64,000 nt of DNA from Bog-756 sp963725395 (GCA_963725395.1 CAVRYH010000004.1:433793-497792), one strand, 5' to 3'; shown: positions 1 through 9,738, counted from the stretch's first letter. Notes: generated from the letters alone by a model not told the origin. Program-made: numbers and translations.

Positions 1-203
1 GCCACCGCCTCACCACCCGCCGCGGTGATCTCGTCCACGACCTGCTGGGCGGGCGAACGGTCGTCGCCGGAGCCGTCCACGGCGCCTCCGAGGTCGTTGA
101 CCACCACTTTCGCCCCCTCGGCGGCGAAGAGCAGTGCGTGCTCCCGACCGATGCCGCGACCCGCCCCGGTGATGATCGCGATGCGTCCGTCCAGTGCTCC
201 CAT
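1..203 (-). CDS. SDR family oxidoreductase, N-terminal part only
   Basis: The first 67 codons of a short-chain dehydrogenase start at the ATG at 203 and run off the left edge. The N-terminus MGALDGRIAIITGAGRGIG carries the Rossmann TGxxxGIG motif near residues 12-19. It is followed by a VVVNDLGG stretch and an acidic/glycine segment typical of the SDRs related to the 3-hydroxyacyl-CoA dehydrogenase part of peroxisomal multifunctional enzymes. That would fit fatty-acid or steroid side-chain beta-oxidation, but the catalytic YxxxK lies outside the window, so the substrate cannot be called. Confidence 0.8.
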   Translation of the reverse strand, partial: MGALDGRIAIITGAGRGIGREHALLFAAEGAKVVVNDLGGAVDGSGDDRSPAQQVVDEITAAGGEAV

Positions 204-318
204 GTCTCTACTCCCCCGCTGCCCGCAGTGATCCGATCCACCGGTTGGCGGTGGGTGCCCACGTCAGGCAGGCGGTCTGCGTGCGCCCGCCTACGTTGAC
301 AGGAGGCCGTGGCCCCGG

Positions 319-1449
319 TCAAACCGGAACAGGGCCCTGGTGGACGCCCCGGGGGGCGGGGACCGGTCGCTCGCACCGGACGCCGAGGCCGGCGGACACG
401 ACCGCTAACGTCATCGCCCTCACCGCCGGTCGCTCTCCCGCCACCAGCATGTACTCGGTGTTGCGCAGGTGCGACACGGTTCCCACCTTGCGGCCGGCGG
501 GATTGTGGATTCCTATCCTCGCTCCCACGTAGCGGGCGGAGTCGAAGGCGAGCACCTCGACGTGCCCGCGCGTCGCACAGAGGTCGCGGAGCTCTTCGAA
601 TCCGAGCCACGACTCGTTGTTGTAGCTGAGCACGATCACCCCCGCTCTCACCTCGGCGACCACGCGGCGCAGTGCCTCCGGCATGGTCCGGCGACCGTTG
701 AACGCGCTCCGGGTGGCGGGGTCCCGCAGGTCCGCCCGCTTGCGCGCCACCCCGTAGTGGGGAGGGTCGTCCCACGCCACGATGGTCTCCCACACGTGGT
801 AGTTCGAGTCGTAGCGGTGCTGGTTGTACGGAGGGTCGAGGTAGGCAAGGTCGACCTCGCCGAGTTCGGTCGACCCGGCGAGGGCGCAGGCATCCCCCCG
901 CAGGGCCCGCCCCGGGCCGGCCACCAGCTCGGGCACCCTCAGGGAGAGGGGCTGGAGGGACCGCGGCGCCCACTGCTTCAGATAGGCCATCTGGAGTCCG
1001 GTGGTCGAGTCGACCCGGTCGGCTGCCTCCAAGAGGCTGGTCAGGAGCAGGGGCCACAGGTCGGTGCCCGCGTACTCGCGCTCGATGCGGTCGCGGATGG
1101 CATCGATCCGCGCCCCGTTCTCGGGCCGGAAGTACCGGGCCTGCTCACAGAAGGTCGCCGTCACATACCCCGGGACGCCCGCCAGGCCATCCAACCGGTC
1201 GACAGCGGCATCCAACTCGGTCACGAGGGCCGGGGTGGCGTCCGGGTCCGTGGCCACGTAACAACGGGCCAGCACGTGGGCGTAGCGGGCACTGTCCACC
1301 GCCGTCATCGCGATGCCCAGGCGTTTCCATGCCTGGGCGACTCGCGTCGTCCCGCAGAACAGGTCGAGGCCGGTCCGGGCCCCCGACGCCTCGGCCAGGA
1401 CCGTGAGGGCGGGCACCAGGCGGCGCTTGGAGCCGAGGTACTTGATCAC
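319..1449 (-). CDS. D12-class N6-adenine DNA methyltransferase (orphan)
   Basis: A 376-residue protein with a GTG start. It opens with MIKYLGSKRRL, equivalent to the SAM-binding N-terminus of Dam-like enzymes. The LDLFCG motif I follows near residues 28-33 and the catalytic DPPY is at 205-208 (AYLDPPYNQ). This order (FxG first, DPPY later, helical target-recognition region between) is that of D12/alpha adenine methylases. No restriction enzyme gene is adjacent. It lies 13 bp after the small zinc-protein gene and in the same run as the PASTA kinase, so it is probably the third gene of that operon. The roughly 35 C-terminal residues (Pro/Val/Arg-rich) look non-conserved. The target sequence cannot be predicted. 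Confidence 0.85.
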   Translation of the reverse strand: MIKYLGSKRRLVPALTVLAEASGARTGLDLFCGTTRVAQAWKRLGIAMTAVDSARYAHVLARCYVATDPDATPALVTELDAAVDRLDGLAGVPGYVTATFCEQARYFRPENGARIDAIRDRIEREYAGTDLWPLLLTSLLEAADRVDSTTGLQMAYLKQWAPRSLQPLSLRVPELVAGPGRALRGDACALAGSTELGEVDLAYLDPPYNQHRYDSNYHVWETIVAWDDPPHYGVARKRADLRDPATRSAFNGRRTMPEALRRVVAEVRAGVIVLSYNNESWLGFEELRDLCATRGHVEVLAFDSARYVGARIGIHNPAGRKVGTVSHLRNTEYMLVAGERPAVRAMTLAVVSAGLGVRCERPVPAPRGVHQGPVPV

Positions 1450-1462
1450 CGGGCCGGCACCC

Positions 1463-1774
1463 TCAGCTTCGGCTGAACCGGCGGAACCACCAGTTCGGGT
1501 CCCGGGCGTGGGCGTGGAAGTGGTCGGGGATCTGGCGCATCACCCGATCGAACGACCAGACGCCCTGGCCCAGCCGGTCGTCGGCCACCTGGGCCAGCTC
1601 GGCGAGCATGTGGTCCACGTCGGAGTCGGGCGGTTCAGGTCCGTGCTGCTTCCACACGACCATGGGCACATCGCACACCTCGCACGCGGCGACCCAGCAG
1701 ACATCGTCCTCGTGGAACCACTCGGTGATGCGGGCCGCCTCACACAGCTCGCAACCGGGAGCCGGTTCGGTCAC
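1463..1774 (-). CDS. small HIT-like protein with CxxC pairs
   Basis: A 103-residue protein. Its GTG start at 1774 overlaps the stop of the PASTA kinase gene (GTGA), so translation is probably coupled. Visible motifs are CELC at 8-11, CEVC at 31-34, a conserved-looking KQHG at 42-45 and DHFHAHARD at 85-92. The paired cysteines and the HxHxH resemble the zinc and histidine-triad arrangement of small HIT-superfamily proteins, although the classical HIT core is shortened. A nucleotide hydrolase/transferase or a zinc-binding scaffold are both possible. The same frame stays open far upstream inside the kinase gene; that is a shadow, and the overlap start is preferred. Confidence 0.65.
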   Translation of the reverse strand: MTEPAPGCELCEAARITEWFHEDDVCWVAACEVCDVPMVVWKQHGPEPPDSDVDHMLAELAQVADDRLGQGVWSFDRVMRQIPDHFHAHARDPNWWFRRFSRS

Positions 1775-3720
1775 GGTGTGTAGATGTTGACGACAGTGCC
1801 CGGCTGCACCGATGTGCCCGGAGGCGGGTCGAGGGAGAGCACGACGTCCTCCCCTCCCGGTCCGTAGGGACCGCCGGCCTTCAGGCCCAGGGCCGAGAGC
1901 GCGGCGGTGGCCGTGGCCACCGACTGGTTCACCTCGTTCGGGACGATGACCGGCTGCGGGCCGAGCGACACGCTGACGGTGACCTTGGAATTGAAGGGCT
2001 GGACCGTTCCCGCCGCGGGCGTGGTTCCGATGACCTGACCGGTCGGGACCGTCGGGCTGTATTGGTTGGCCTGTGCCGGGACGAAGCCGGCGGCGGTCAG
2101 CGCCGCCGCTGCCGCGGCGTAGGTGGCTCCGGCGACCGAGGGTACGGCGACCGGGGCGTGGCCCTTGGAGGTGATGACGGTCACCGTCGAGCCGTAGGGA
2201 GCGGTTCCGACGGGCGAGGTACCGAGGATGGCCCCGGCGACCACCGTGGAGCTGTACTGGGCGACAGCCGGTGGACAGGCACCGTTCAGGTGCACCGCCT
2301 GGAGCGCCTGGATGGCCTGGGTGCAGGACCCGAAGCCGGCCAGGCTGGGGATGGCGACCGGTGGCGGTCCCGAGGACAGCCCGACCGAGATGGTGGACCC
2401 CTGCTTGAGGGTGACCGGCTTGCCACCCGAACGTGGTTGCGGGTGCTGGCTGAGGATCAGCCCGGCGCCGATGGTGATGCTGTAGGCGTGGCCGGTCGTC
2501 TTGATGGTGAAGTGGTCGTCGTGCACAAGCTGGTTGGCCTGGGCGAGCGACCGGCCGACCAGCAGCGGCACCGGGTGACTGGGCACGAAGAGCTGGTCCT
2601 TGCTGGCCAGGAGGGCCCCGGCGGCGATCAGCGCGGCCACCACCACGGCAACGGCGGCGACCCAGGGCCACCGCCGGCGCCGCCCGCGGGCGGTCTCGAC
2701 CGCAGGTTCGGACCCGTTCTTCTTGGCGAGGCTGGCCGTTCCCGTTGCGCCCACCAGGGCGGGGATCCCCAGTTCGGTGATGTCCGGTCCACCGGTGCCG
2801 ACGTCGCGACGCCGGGTCGGCCTGACCATGACCCGGTCGAGGTCGTCGACCTCGGTGGCCGGGACGGCATCGACGATGGGCAGTGGCGCCGGCGCGGGCA
2901 GGACGGCGGCCAGCGATCGCAGGCGTCGGCCGAATCCGGCGGCGTCCATCCGTTCCTCGGGTTCGGGTGCGGCGGCCCACACCAGCACGTCGTAGAGCGG
3001 CCCGAGGGCCTCGTGCTCGGGGAGCAGGGAGCCCACCCGGGCCATCAGGGTGGACACCGTGGTGTCGCCGATGAAGGCGGCCTCGCCCGTCACCCCCTCG
3101 TAGAGGACGAGGGCGAGCGTGTAGACATCGGCCTTGCCGTCGAGGACCATGCGCTGAGCCTGCTCCGGGGCGGCATAGCGGGCGGTGCCCAGCATCGCCC
3201 CGTCCGGCTCGGTCCACGCCGCCTCGGCCAGGGCCCGCGCCAGCCCGAAGTCGGCGATCCGGAGCCGACCGTCCCCGTCGAACAACAGATTGGCCGGCTT
3301 GATGTCCCGGTGCACGAGGCCCCGCCGGTGGGCGTAGTCGAGGCCGGCGGCGGCTTCGATGCCGATCTGGGCGGCCTGCTCGGGGGTGAGCAGCACACCG
3401 GTGTCGAAGATCTGGCGCAGGCTGCCTCCGGCCAGGTACTCGAGCACCAGGAACGGCTCGTCCTCCTGCTCCCCCCAGTCGTAGACCTGGAGGATGTTCG
3501 GATGGTTGAGGGCCGCCACCGCCCTGGCCTCGGCCCGGAAGCGCTTGAGGAAGGCGGTGTCTCCCGAGAGCGCCGGGTGGAGGACCTTGACGGCCACACG
3601 ACGGTGGAGGGAGACGTCGTCGGCGAGGTAGACGTGAGCGGACGCACCGGTACCCAACGGGGTGACAATTCGGTAGCGCCCACCGAGGACACGCCCGATG
3701 GAGTCGGTGATGCTTGGCAT
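1771..3720 (-). CDS. PASTA-domain serine/threonine protein kinase (PknB-like)
   Basis: A 649-residue membrane kinase. The catalytic domain (about 10-270) shows the glycine loop GTGASAHV at 23-30, Lys45 in AVKV, HRDIKPAN from 137, DFG at 157-159 and APE at 184-186, so it looks active. A basic, disordered juxtamembrane stretch is followed by one transmembrane helix (about 351-371). About four extracellular PASTA repeats (about 379-649) follow, each with the hydrophobic-VP-x-hydrophobic start. PASTA kinases of this type sense peptidoglycan fragments or lipid II and control growth and division. Usual neighbours (pbpA, rodA, phosphatase pstP) are absent here. It heads an operon with the zinc protein and the DNA methylase. 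Confidence 0.93.
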   Translation of the reverse strand: MPSITDSIGRVLGGRYRIVTPLGTGASAHVYLADDVSLHRRVAVKVLHPALSGDTAFLKRFRAEARAVAALNHPNILQVYDWGEQEDEPFLVLEYLAGGSLRQIFDTGVLLTPEQAAQIGIEAAAGLDYAHRRGLVHRDIKPANLLFDGDGRLRIADFGLARALAEAAWTEPDGAMLGTARYAAPEQAQRMVLDGKADVYTLALVLYEGVTGEAAFIGDTTVSTLMARVGSLLPEHEALGPLYDVLVWAAAPEPEERMDAAGFGRRLRSLAAVLPAPAPLPIVDAVPATEVDDLDRVMVRPTRRRDVGTGGPDITELGIPALVGATGTASLAKKNGSEPAVETARGRRRRWPWVAAVAVVVAALIAAGALLASKDQLFVPSHPVPLLVGRSLAQANQLVHDDHFTIKTTGHAYSITIGAGLILSQHPQPRSGGKPVTLKQGSTISVGLSSGPPPVAIPSLAGFGSCTQAIQALQAVHLNGACPPAVAQYSSTVVAGAILGTSPVGTAPYGSTVTVITSKGHAPVAVPSVAGATYAAAAAALTAAGFVPAQANQYSPTVPTGQVIGTTPAAGTVQPFNSKVTVSVSLGPQPVIVPNEVNQSVATATAALSALGLKAGGPYGPGGEDVVLSLDPPPGTSVQPGTVVNIYTP

Positions 3721-3911
3721 GGTTCTCAGCTCAGGATAACGGGCGAACCCCTTTAGAAGGTGGAGGGTGCAGTCCTCCGCCCGGGTTCTCCGGGGGCCAC
3801 CCCGGTGTGTGCCCTCGAAGCCCGGGGCGCAGGTCCACAGACCGACCTACCAGCGCCCGCGTGTCCATGGGGTGCGTCTGTCCGGGGCACCACCGCGAGG
3901 TCGGGCGCCGT

Positions 3912-6050
3912 TCACGCCGGCGGCTCGCCGGTCTCGAGCAAGGCGGCGAACGCGGCGCCGTCGACCACCGGCACCCCCAACTGCTCGGCCTTGGCCAGCT
4001 TGGAGGCGCCGGGCGACTCTCCCACGACCAGAGCGAACGTCTTGCCCGACACGGTGCCCGGCGACTTTCCGCCGCGGGCCAGAATCGCCTCCTCCGCCTC
4101 CTCTCTCGTGATCCCGTCCAGGGTTCCCGAGACCACCACCGACTTGCCCGCCAGCGTCTGGGCCAGCGCGGCCGCGTCGACCCTCGGTCCCCTGTCCGGT
4201 TCCGTCAGGTTCACGCCCGCCGATCGCAACCGCTCCACGACCGAGCGATTGACGTCGGACTCGAACCAGCGCACCACGCTGGCGGCGATCACCGGTCCGA
4301 CCCCGTCGACCACGGCCAGGCTCTGCTCATCGGCAGCGATCACCGCATCGATGTCTCCCATCGCACGGGCCAACGCGATGGAACCGACCTGGCCGAGGTG
4401 TCGGATCCCCAGACCGATGAGGACGCGATGGAGCGGCCGGGACCGGGAATCGTCGATGGCGCCAAGGAGGTTCCCGATCGAGACGGCGCCGAACCCCTCG
4501 AGCCCGGCGAACGTGTCGGCGTCGAACGCATACAGGTCGGCGACGTCGTTGAGCAACCCGCGATCGACGAACAGCTGGACCCGCTGCTCACCGAGTCCCT
4601 CGATGTCCATGGCCGACCGTGACGCGAAGTGCGCGATGCGCTGGACCCGCTGGGCGGGGCAGTCGAGATTGGTGCAGAACGTGTCGCTCTCGTCCGGCAG
4701 CCGTGTGAGCGGACTGCCGCAGCTCGGGCAGACCGTCGGGAACTTCCACCGGCGCCGACGCCTCACCGTCTTCGCCCCGAGGAGGGGTCCGACCACTTCG
4801 GGGATCACGTCGCCGGCCTTGCGCACCACCACGGTGTCGCCGGGACGGACGTCTTTGGCCCGCACCTGGTCCTCGTTGTGCAGGGTGGCCAGGGACACCG
4901 TCGAGCCGCCGACGAAGACCGGCTCGAGCACGGCGAACGGGGTCGCCTTGCCTGTCCGGCCGATCGAGACGGCGATCGCAGAAAGGACGGTCGACCTCTC
5001 CTCGGGCGGGAACTTGTAGGCGATGGCCCAACGGGGGGCCCTCGAGGTGAACCCGAGTCGGCGCTGCAGTGCCAGGTCGTCGACTTTGACCACGACACCG
5101 TCGATCTCGTAGTCGAGTTCGTGACGGTTCTCCTCCCAGCGACGACAGAACTCGAGGACCTCGTCGAGCCCGCGGACGACCTGACGCTCAGGGTTGACCG
5201 GGAACCCTGCCCTCTCCAACCACAACAGGGTCTCCTGATGGGTCGGGGCGAGTTGGCCGGGCATGGCGTCCCCGCGCCCGGAGGTCGCTCCCTCGGGGGC
5301 GAGTCGGAGGTCGCCCACCTGGTACGCCCAGAACGAGAGGGCCCTCGACGCGGTGATGGAGGAGTCCTTCTGCCGCAGCGAGCCGGCCGCCGAGTTCCGA
5401 GGATTGACGAAGAGGCGCTCGCCCGCCTCGGACTGTCGCCGGTTGAGCTCGGCGAAGGCCGAGACCGGCATGTAGACCTCCCCTCTCACCTCGATGATGT
5501 CAGGCGGTGGCCCCACCGCCTCGGCCAGGCGGTCCGGGATGTCGGCAATCGTGGCCACATTGGCCGTCACGTCCTCGCCGGTCCGCCCATCCCCACGCGT
5601 GGCCGCCTGCACGAACTTCCCCTGCCGGTAGGTGAGCGAGATGGCGAGCCCGTCGATCTTCAGCTCGCACACGAAGGCGGTGTCGTCTGGGACCTGCTTG
5701 GCCAGCCGGTCGGCCCAGGCCTGCAACTCGGCCGGACTGAAGGCGTTGTCCAGGCTCATCATGGGGACCCGGTGCACGACCGGGTCGAAGAGGGTCGAGG
5801 GCGCAGCCCCGACCGTCGTGGTCGGGGAACCGGCCACGATCAGATCGGGATGGTTCGCCTCGATCTCGCGGAGCTCACGAACGAGGGCGTCGTACTCGCT
5901 GTCGGGGATCTCGGGGGCGTCGAGTCGGTTGTAGCGGTCGTTGTGGTACTCGATCAGCCGTCGCAACTCCTCGGCCCGCCCCACCGGATCGGCGACCCCG
6001 TCGTCACCACCCTTCCCGCCACGCCCGCGATCCGACCGGCCCGGACTCAC
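3912..6050 (-). CDS. ligA: NAD-dependent DNA ligase LigA
   Basis: A replicative DNA ligase that seals nicks using NAD+. The domain order is complete: Ia domain (RYNRLDAPEIPDSEYD, about 40-53), adenylation motif with nucleophilic Lys131 in CELKIDG, OB fold, a four-cysteine zinc finger (CPSCG...CTNLDC), helix-hairpin-helix repeats and a C-terminal BRCT domain (GKSVVVSGTLDGITREEA). The GTG at 6050 overlaps the mnmA stop (GTGA) and gives 712 residues. A second GTG at 5984 would give 690, closer to the usual 670-690. The open frame continuing upstream of 6050 is only a shadow over mnmA. It is the last gene of the gabD-desulfurase-mnmA-ligA run. Confidence 0.95.
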   Translation of the reverse strand: MSPGRSDRGRGGKGGDDGVADPVGRAEELRRLIEYHNDRYNRLDAPEIPDSEYDALVRELREIEANHPDLIVAGSPTTTVGAAPSTLFDPVVHRVPMMSLDNAFSPAELQAWADRLAKQVPDDTAFVCELKIDGLAISLTYRQGKFVQAATRGDGRTGEDVTANVATIADIPDRLAEAVGPPPDIIEVRGEVYMPVSAFAELNRRQSEAGERLFVNPRNSAAGSLRQKDSSITASRALSFWAYQVGDLRLAPEGATSGRGDAMPGQLAPTHQETLLWLERAGFPVNPERQVVRGLDEVLEFCRRWEENRHELDYEIDGVVVKVDDLALQRRLGFTSRAPRWAIAYKFPPEERSTVLSAIAVSIGRTGKATPFAVLEPVFVGGSTVSLATLHNEDQVRAKDVRPGDTVVVRKAGDVIPEVVGPLLGAKTVRRRRRWKFPTVCPSCGSPLTRLPDESDTFCTNLDCPAQRVQRIAHFASRSAMDIEGLGEQRVQLFVDRGLLNDVADLYAFDADTFAGLEGFGAVSIGNLLGAIDDSRSRPLHRVLIGLGIRHLGQVGSIALARAMGDIDAVIAADEQSLAVVDGVGPVIAASVVRWFESDVNRSVVERLRSAGVNLTEPDRGPRVDAAALAQTLAGKSVVVSGTLDGITREEAEEAILARGGKSPGTVSGKTFALVVGESPGASKLAKAEQLGVPVVDGAAFAALLETGEPPA

Positions 6051-7127
6051 GGGACGATCCCCGACCCGATCACCGCATCCGGGGCCCCCTGGTCGTAGAG
6101 GGCCACCGTCTGGCCGGGGGCTATCCGGCGCTGAGACTCCCAGAAGGTCACGACGAGTCCCTCGGCCACCCGCCGGACCGCACAGGGCACCGGTCGGCCG
6201 TGGGCACTGCACTGTGCGATGGCGGCCACCTCCGGCTCCCCGCGCCGGCCCGCCCAGGGCTCACCGTCCACCCAGGTCACCGTCCGGAGACGCACCTCCT
6301 TGGCCATGGCGGCCTCGGGCGGTCCGACCGTGACGCGACGAAGGGGGACGTCCACGGCGGTGACGAAACGGCGCCGACCGTCCTGGCCGTGGCCCATCCC
6401 CCGCCGCTGCCCCACCGTGACCAACTCGACCGCATCGACCGGGCCGACGTCCTCCCCGGTCGACTGGTCGACGAGGCGCCCGGGGTGCAGTGCCATCCGG
6501 TCGGCCAGGAACCCCTGACGACCCACGTCCGAACGTATGAAGCAGACGTCCTGGCTATCGGGCTTGGTAGCCGTCCGGAGCCCGCGCCGCTGCGCCTCCG
6601 AGCGCACCTGGGCCTTGGTCATCTCGCCGACCGGGAACAGCGTGCGGGCCAGTTGAGCCTGCCCGAGCATCGCCAGCACGTAGGACTGGTCCTTGCCCGG
6701 GTCCGCTCCGCGGCACAACCGGTAGCGGCCGTCGGGGACCGGGACGCACCGGGCGTGGTGCCCGGTGGCGACGACGTCGAATCCGAGGGATCGGGCCCGT
6801 TCGAACAGGCGATCGAACTTAATGTGCCGGTTGCACTCGATGCACGGATTCGGCGTCCGCCCCTCGACGTGGCCCTCCACATAGGGGTCGACCACCCGGT
6901 CCTCGAACTCGGCTGCGAAGTTGAACACATGGTGGACGATCCCCAGCCGGTCCGCCACCCATCGCGGCGTCCTCCACGTCGGCCACCGAGCAACACCCCG
7001 AATCCGACGGTCCCCCCCACAGCTTGAGCGTGGCTCCCACGACCCGGCCCGTGCCGAAGCGGTCGGCCATCAGGGCCGCGGCCACCGAGGAGTCGACGCC
7101 GCCCGACATGGCCACCAGCACGCGCAT
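6047..7127 (-). pseudogene. mnmA: tRNA 2-thiouridylase MnmA, interrupted by a +1 frameshift
   Basis: MnmA (TrmU) thiolates uridine 34 of Lys, Glu and Gln tRNAs. The reading starts at the ATG at 7127 with MRVLVAMSGGVDSSVAA (the PP-loop) and runs in one frame to CCSVADVEDA. It then continues in another frame as WVADRLGIVHHVFNF to the stop at 6047. The break is at about 6960-6967, coding-strand GACGCCGCGATGG. Removing one C gives D-A-R-W-V-A-D, exactly the family consensus, and a full-length protein of about 360 residues. The catalytic cysteines (NPCIEC, DSQDVCF) are intact. The gene is essential or nearly so in many bacteria, so a sequence error is more likely than real loss. It sits 5 bp after the cysteine desulfurase that would supply its sulfur. 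Confidence 0.85.
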
Positions 7128-7132
7128 GGGCT

Positions 7133-8314
7133 TCAGTCTCGCAGCCTGGAGACCACGGCAGGAACGACGGCCAGCGCGAGATCCACGTCCGCGTCGGTGG
7201 TCTCCGACCCCAGCGAGAAGCGGATACCGCTGGACGCCTGATCGGGGGGGAGGCCCATCGAGGTGAGGACGTGACTGGTCTCGATGGCACCACTCGAACA
7301 CGCCGCTCCAGCCGACGCAGCCACGCCGGCCTCGTCCAACAGCACGACCATGGCCTCGCTCTCCACGCCGGCGAACCGCATGTGGAGATGCCCCGCCACC
7401 CGCTGTCGACGCTCTCCCGTCTCAACGGCACCGGGGACCGCGGCCAGGAGGCCGTCGCCCAGCCGGTCGCGCAGTCCCGACACCCTGAGCGCGGTCTCGA
7501 CCCGCTCCGAGGACGTGACGGCCAGGGCCGCCGCCATGCCCACGATCCCGGCGACGTTCTGGGTGCCGCTCCTGCGGCCTCGCTCCTGGCCTCCGCCATA
7601 GACGATCGGGTCGAGGCGGACCCCGTTCCTGACCACCAGGGCGCCGATCCCCTTGGGTCCGCCGAACTTGTGGGCACTGAGACTGACCAGGTCGGCGGAG
7701 GCGGCCATCGTGGCGACGTCGAGCCACGGGACCGCTTGGACGGCATCGGTGTGGAACACCGCCGACGGTGATCGGCGCCGGACCAGGGATGCCACCTCTC
7801 CGACGGGCTGGACGGTGCCGATCTCGTTGTTGACGGCCATCACCGACACCAGGCCCACGTCAGTGGTGCAGGCCTCGGCCAGTTCGTCGAGATCGATGAT
7901 GCCGTCCTTGCCCGTGCCCACCTCACGGAGAGGTGTCCCCGAGCGTCCCGCCCGGGCCCGCATCGGGCCGAGCACCGCGTGATGCTCCATGGCCGAGCAC
8001 ACCAGGGTGCCGGCCCTCGCCGACGCCTTCTGGCCCGCCCCCAGAACGGCGAGATTGTCGGATTCGGTGCCCCCGGAGGTGAACACGACCTCGCCCTGGT
8101 CGGCACCGAGGAGGGCGGCGATCCGCTCCCGTGCGCCATCGAGCGCCCGACGGGCCGACCTCGACTCGAGGTGGCCGCCCGACGGGTTGCCGAACGCCGC
8201 TCCGAGAAATGGGAGCATGGCCTCGAGCGCCTCGGGTGCCAGGGGGGTGGTGGCGGCGTGGTCGAGGTAGGCACGCCGACCCTCAGGGTCGACCGGGGGA
8301 TCACCGCCGATCAT
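7133..8314 (-). CDS. cysteine desulfurase (IscS/NifS family)
   Basis: A 393-residue PLP enzyme that takes sulfur from cysteine as a persulfide for tRNA thiolation or Fe-S assembly. It shows YLDHAATTPL near the N-terminus, the PLP lysine Lys216 in SAHKFGGPKG, a GGGQERGRRSGT loop, and the catalytic cysteine Cys339 in GAACSSGAIETSHVL. The short active-site loop ending ETSHVL is class I-like (IscS/NifS). The ATG at 8314 overlaps the preceding stop by one base (TGATG) and is preferred over an in-frame ATG at 8326. Its position directly before mnmA is a common actinobacterial pairing and suggests it is the MnmA sulfur donor. Confidence 0.92.
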   Translation of the reverse strand: MIGGDPPVDPEGRRAYLDHAATTPLAPEALEAMLPFLGAAFGNPSGGHLESRSARRALDGARERIAALLGADQGEVVFTSGGTESDNLAVLGAGQKASARAGTLVCSAMEHHAVLGPMRARAGRSGTPLREVGTGKDGIIDLDELAEACTTDVGLVSVMAVNNEIGTVQPVGEVASLVRRRSPSAVFHTDAVQAVPWLDVATMAASADLVSLSAHKFGGPKGIGALVVRNGVRLDPIVYGGGQERGRRSGTQNVAGIVGMAAALAVTSSERVETALRVSGLRDRLGDGLLAAVPGAVETGERRQRVAGHLHMRFAGVESEAMVVLLDEAGVAASAGAACSSGAIETSHVLTSMGLPPDQASSGIRFSLGSETTDADVDLALAVVPAVVSRLRD

Positions 8315-9738
8315 CAGGCGATCCACACCGACTTCACGTTGCAGAACTCATGCAGGCCGAACCGCGACAACTCACGGCCGATCCCGGAGCTCTTGATACC
8401 GCCGAAGGGGAGCTCCGGCATGGAGACGACCATGCCGTTGACGAACACCTGTCCGGCCTGGATCTCGTTGACGAACCGTTGCTGCTCGTCCGGATCGCCG
8501 GTCCACACACTGGCGCCCAACCCGAACTCGGTCGCGTTGGCCAGCTCGAGCGCCTCGTCGGCGTCAGCGACGACGAAGAGCAGAGCCACCGGGCCGAACA
8601 CCTCCTCGGTGGCGACCCGCATGCCCGGCGTGATGTCGGTGATCACCGTGGGGCGATAGAAGAAGCCGGGCTGTTCGGGTCCTCCGGGGCCGACCACCCG
8701 CTCACCACCGCACAGGATGGAAGCACCGCGGGAGCGGGCATCCTCCACCTGGCCGACGATGGTGTCACACGCCTGGGCACTGACCAGGGGCCCGACCTCG
8801 GTGGCCGGATCGAAGGGGTCGCCGACCGACAGGGCCGCCATGGCGTCCACGAACCCTGCGACAAACTCCTCGGCGACGTCCTGGTGGACGATGAAGCGCT
8901 TGGCGGCGATACAGGACTGCCCGGCATTCTGCACCCGGGCCTGGACCCCGGTGTCCACGGCCCGATCGACGTCGGCCGAAGGGAGGACGATGAACGGATC
9001 GCTTCCGCCGAGTTCGAGAACGATCTTCTTGCCCACTGCTCCCGCCTCGGCCGCCACCGCTCGCCCCGCCCCGACGCTGCCGGTCAGGGTGACGGCGGCC
9101 ACTCTCGGGTCGGCGATGATCGATGGCACCTGGTCGGTCCCGACCAACAGGGTCTGGAACACCCCCTCGGGGGCTCCGGCCCGACGAAACAGGTCCTCGA
9201 GCAAGAGCGCGGTCCTCGGCACGTTGGGCGCGTGCTTCAACAGACCGACGTTGCCGGCCATGACCGCCGGGGCGACGAACCGCACCACCTGCCACAGCGG
9301 AAAATTCCACGGCATGATGGCGAGCACGGCACCGAGCGGCTGGTAGCTGACGAGCGCCAGTGATGCGTCGACCAGGACCTCTTCGTCGGTGAGCATCGAC
9401 TCGGCGTGCTCGGCGAACCAGCGAAACCCGCTGGCACACTTGGCCGCCTCGCCCTTGGCCTGGGCGAAGGGCTTTCCCATCTCGGTCGTGACCACATGGG
9501 CGATGGCCGGGAGCTCGCCCTCGACGAGCTCCGCCACGGTGACCAGCAGGCGCGAACGCTCCTCGAAACTGCTCTTGGCCCACTCCGCGGCGGCGGCCCC
9601 GGCGAGGGCCAGCCGTTTCTCGACCACGGTGCTGTCGTAGGGCTCGAAGGACTGCAGCAGTTCGCCGGTGGCCGGATTGACGGTGGCGATCGGCGGACCG
9701 GGGTCGGCGGGACACATGACACCAGTATTCCCCAGCAT
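8314..9738 (-). CDS. gabD: NADP-dependent succinate-semialdehyde dehydrogenase (GabD1-like)
   Basis: A 474-residue aldehyde dehydrogenase that oxidises succinate semialdehyde to succinate, the last step of GABA degradation. PWNFPLWQ, the catalytic glutamate in LELGGSDPF and the nucleophilic cysteine in GQSCIAAKRFIV are visible. The end ELSRFGLHEFCNVKSVWIA is typical of the mycobacterial GabD1 group. The second ATG at 9717 would trim the first seven residues and fits the family start slightly better. The stop overlaps the desulfurase start. With gabT (56.2 kb) and the amidase/ALDH/GlnA genes at 12.3-16.8 kb it could complete a putrescine-to-succinate route. Confidence 0.85.
   Translation of the reverse strand: MLGNTGVMCPADPGPPIATVNPATGELLQSFEPYDSTVVEKRLALAGAAAAEWAKSSFEERSRLLVTVAELVEGELPAIAHVVTTEMGKPFAQAKGEAAKCASGFRWFAEHAESMLTDEEVLVDASLALVSYQPLGAVLAIMPWNFPLWQVVRFVAPAVMAGNVGLLKHAPNVPRTALLLEDLFRRAGAPEGVFQTLLVGTDQVPSIIADPRVAAVTLTGSVGAGRAVAAEAGAVGKKIVLELGGSDPFIVLPSADVDRAVDTGVQARVQNAGQSCIAAKRFIVHQDVAEEFVAGFVDAMAALSVGDPFDPATEVGPLVSAQACDTIVGQVEDARSRGASILCGGERVVGPGGPEQPGFFYRPTVITDITPGMRVATEEVFGPVALLFVVADADEALELANATEFGLGASVWTGDPDEQQRFVNEIQAGQVFVNGMVVSMPELPFGGIKSSGIGRELSRFGLHEFCNVKSVWIA

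Noticed and set aside
319..1449. DNA methylase as part of a restriction-modification or phage-defence system
   Set aside because: The flanking genes are a kinase, a small zinc protein and an SDR; no nuclease or helicase is near, so it is treated as an orphan.
1775..3217. Long open frame (to 3217) continuing upstream of the small HIT-like gene
   Set aside because: It overlaps the PASTA kinase in another frame and has Arg/Gly-rich composition typical of shadow frames in GC-rich DNA; only the last 103 codons look real.
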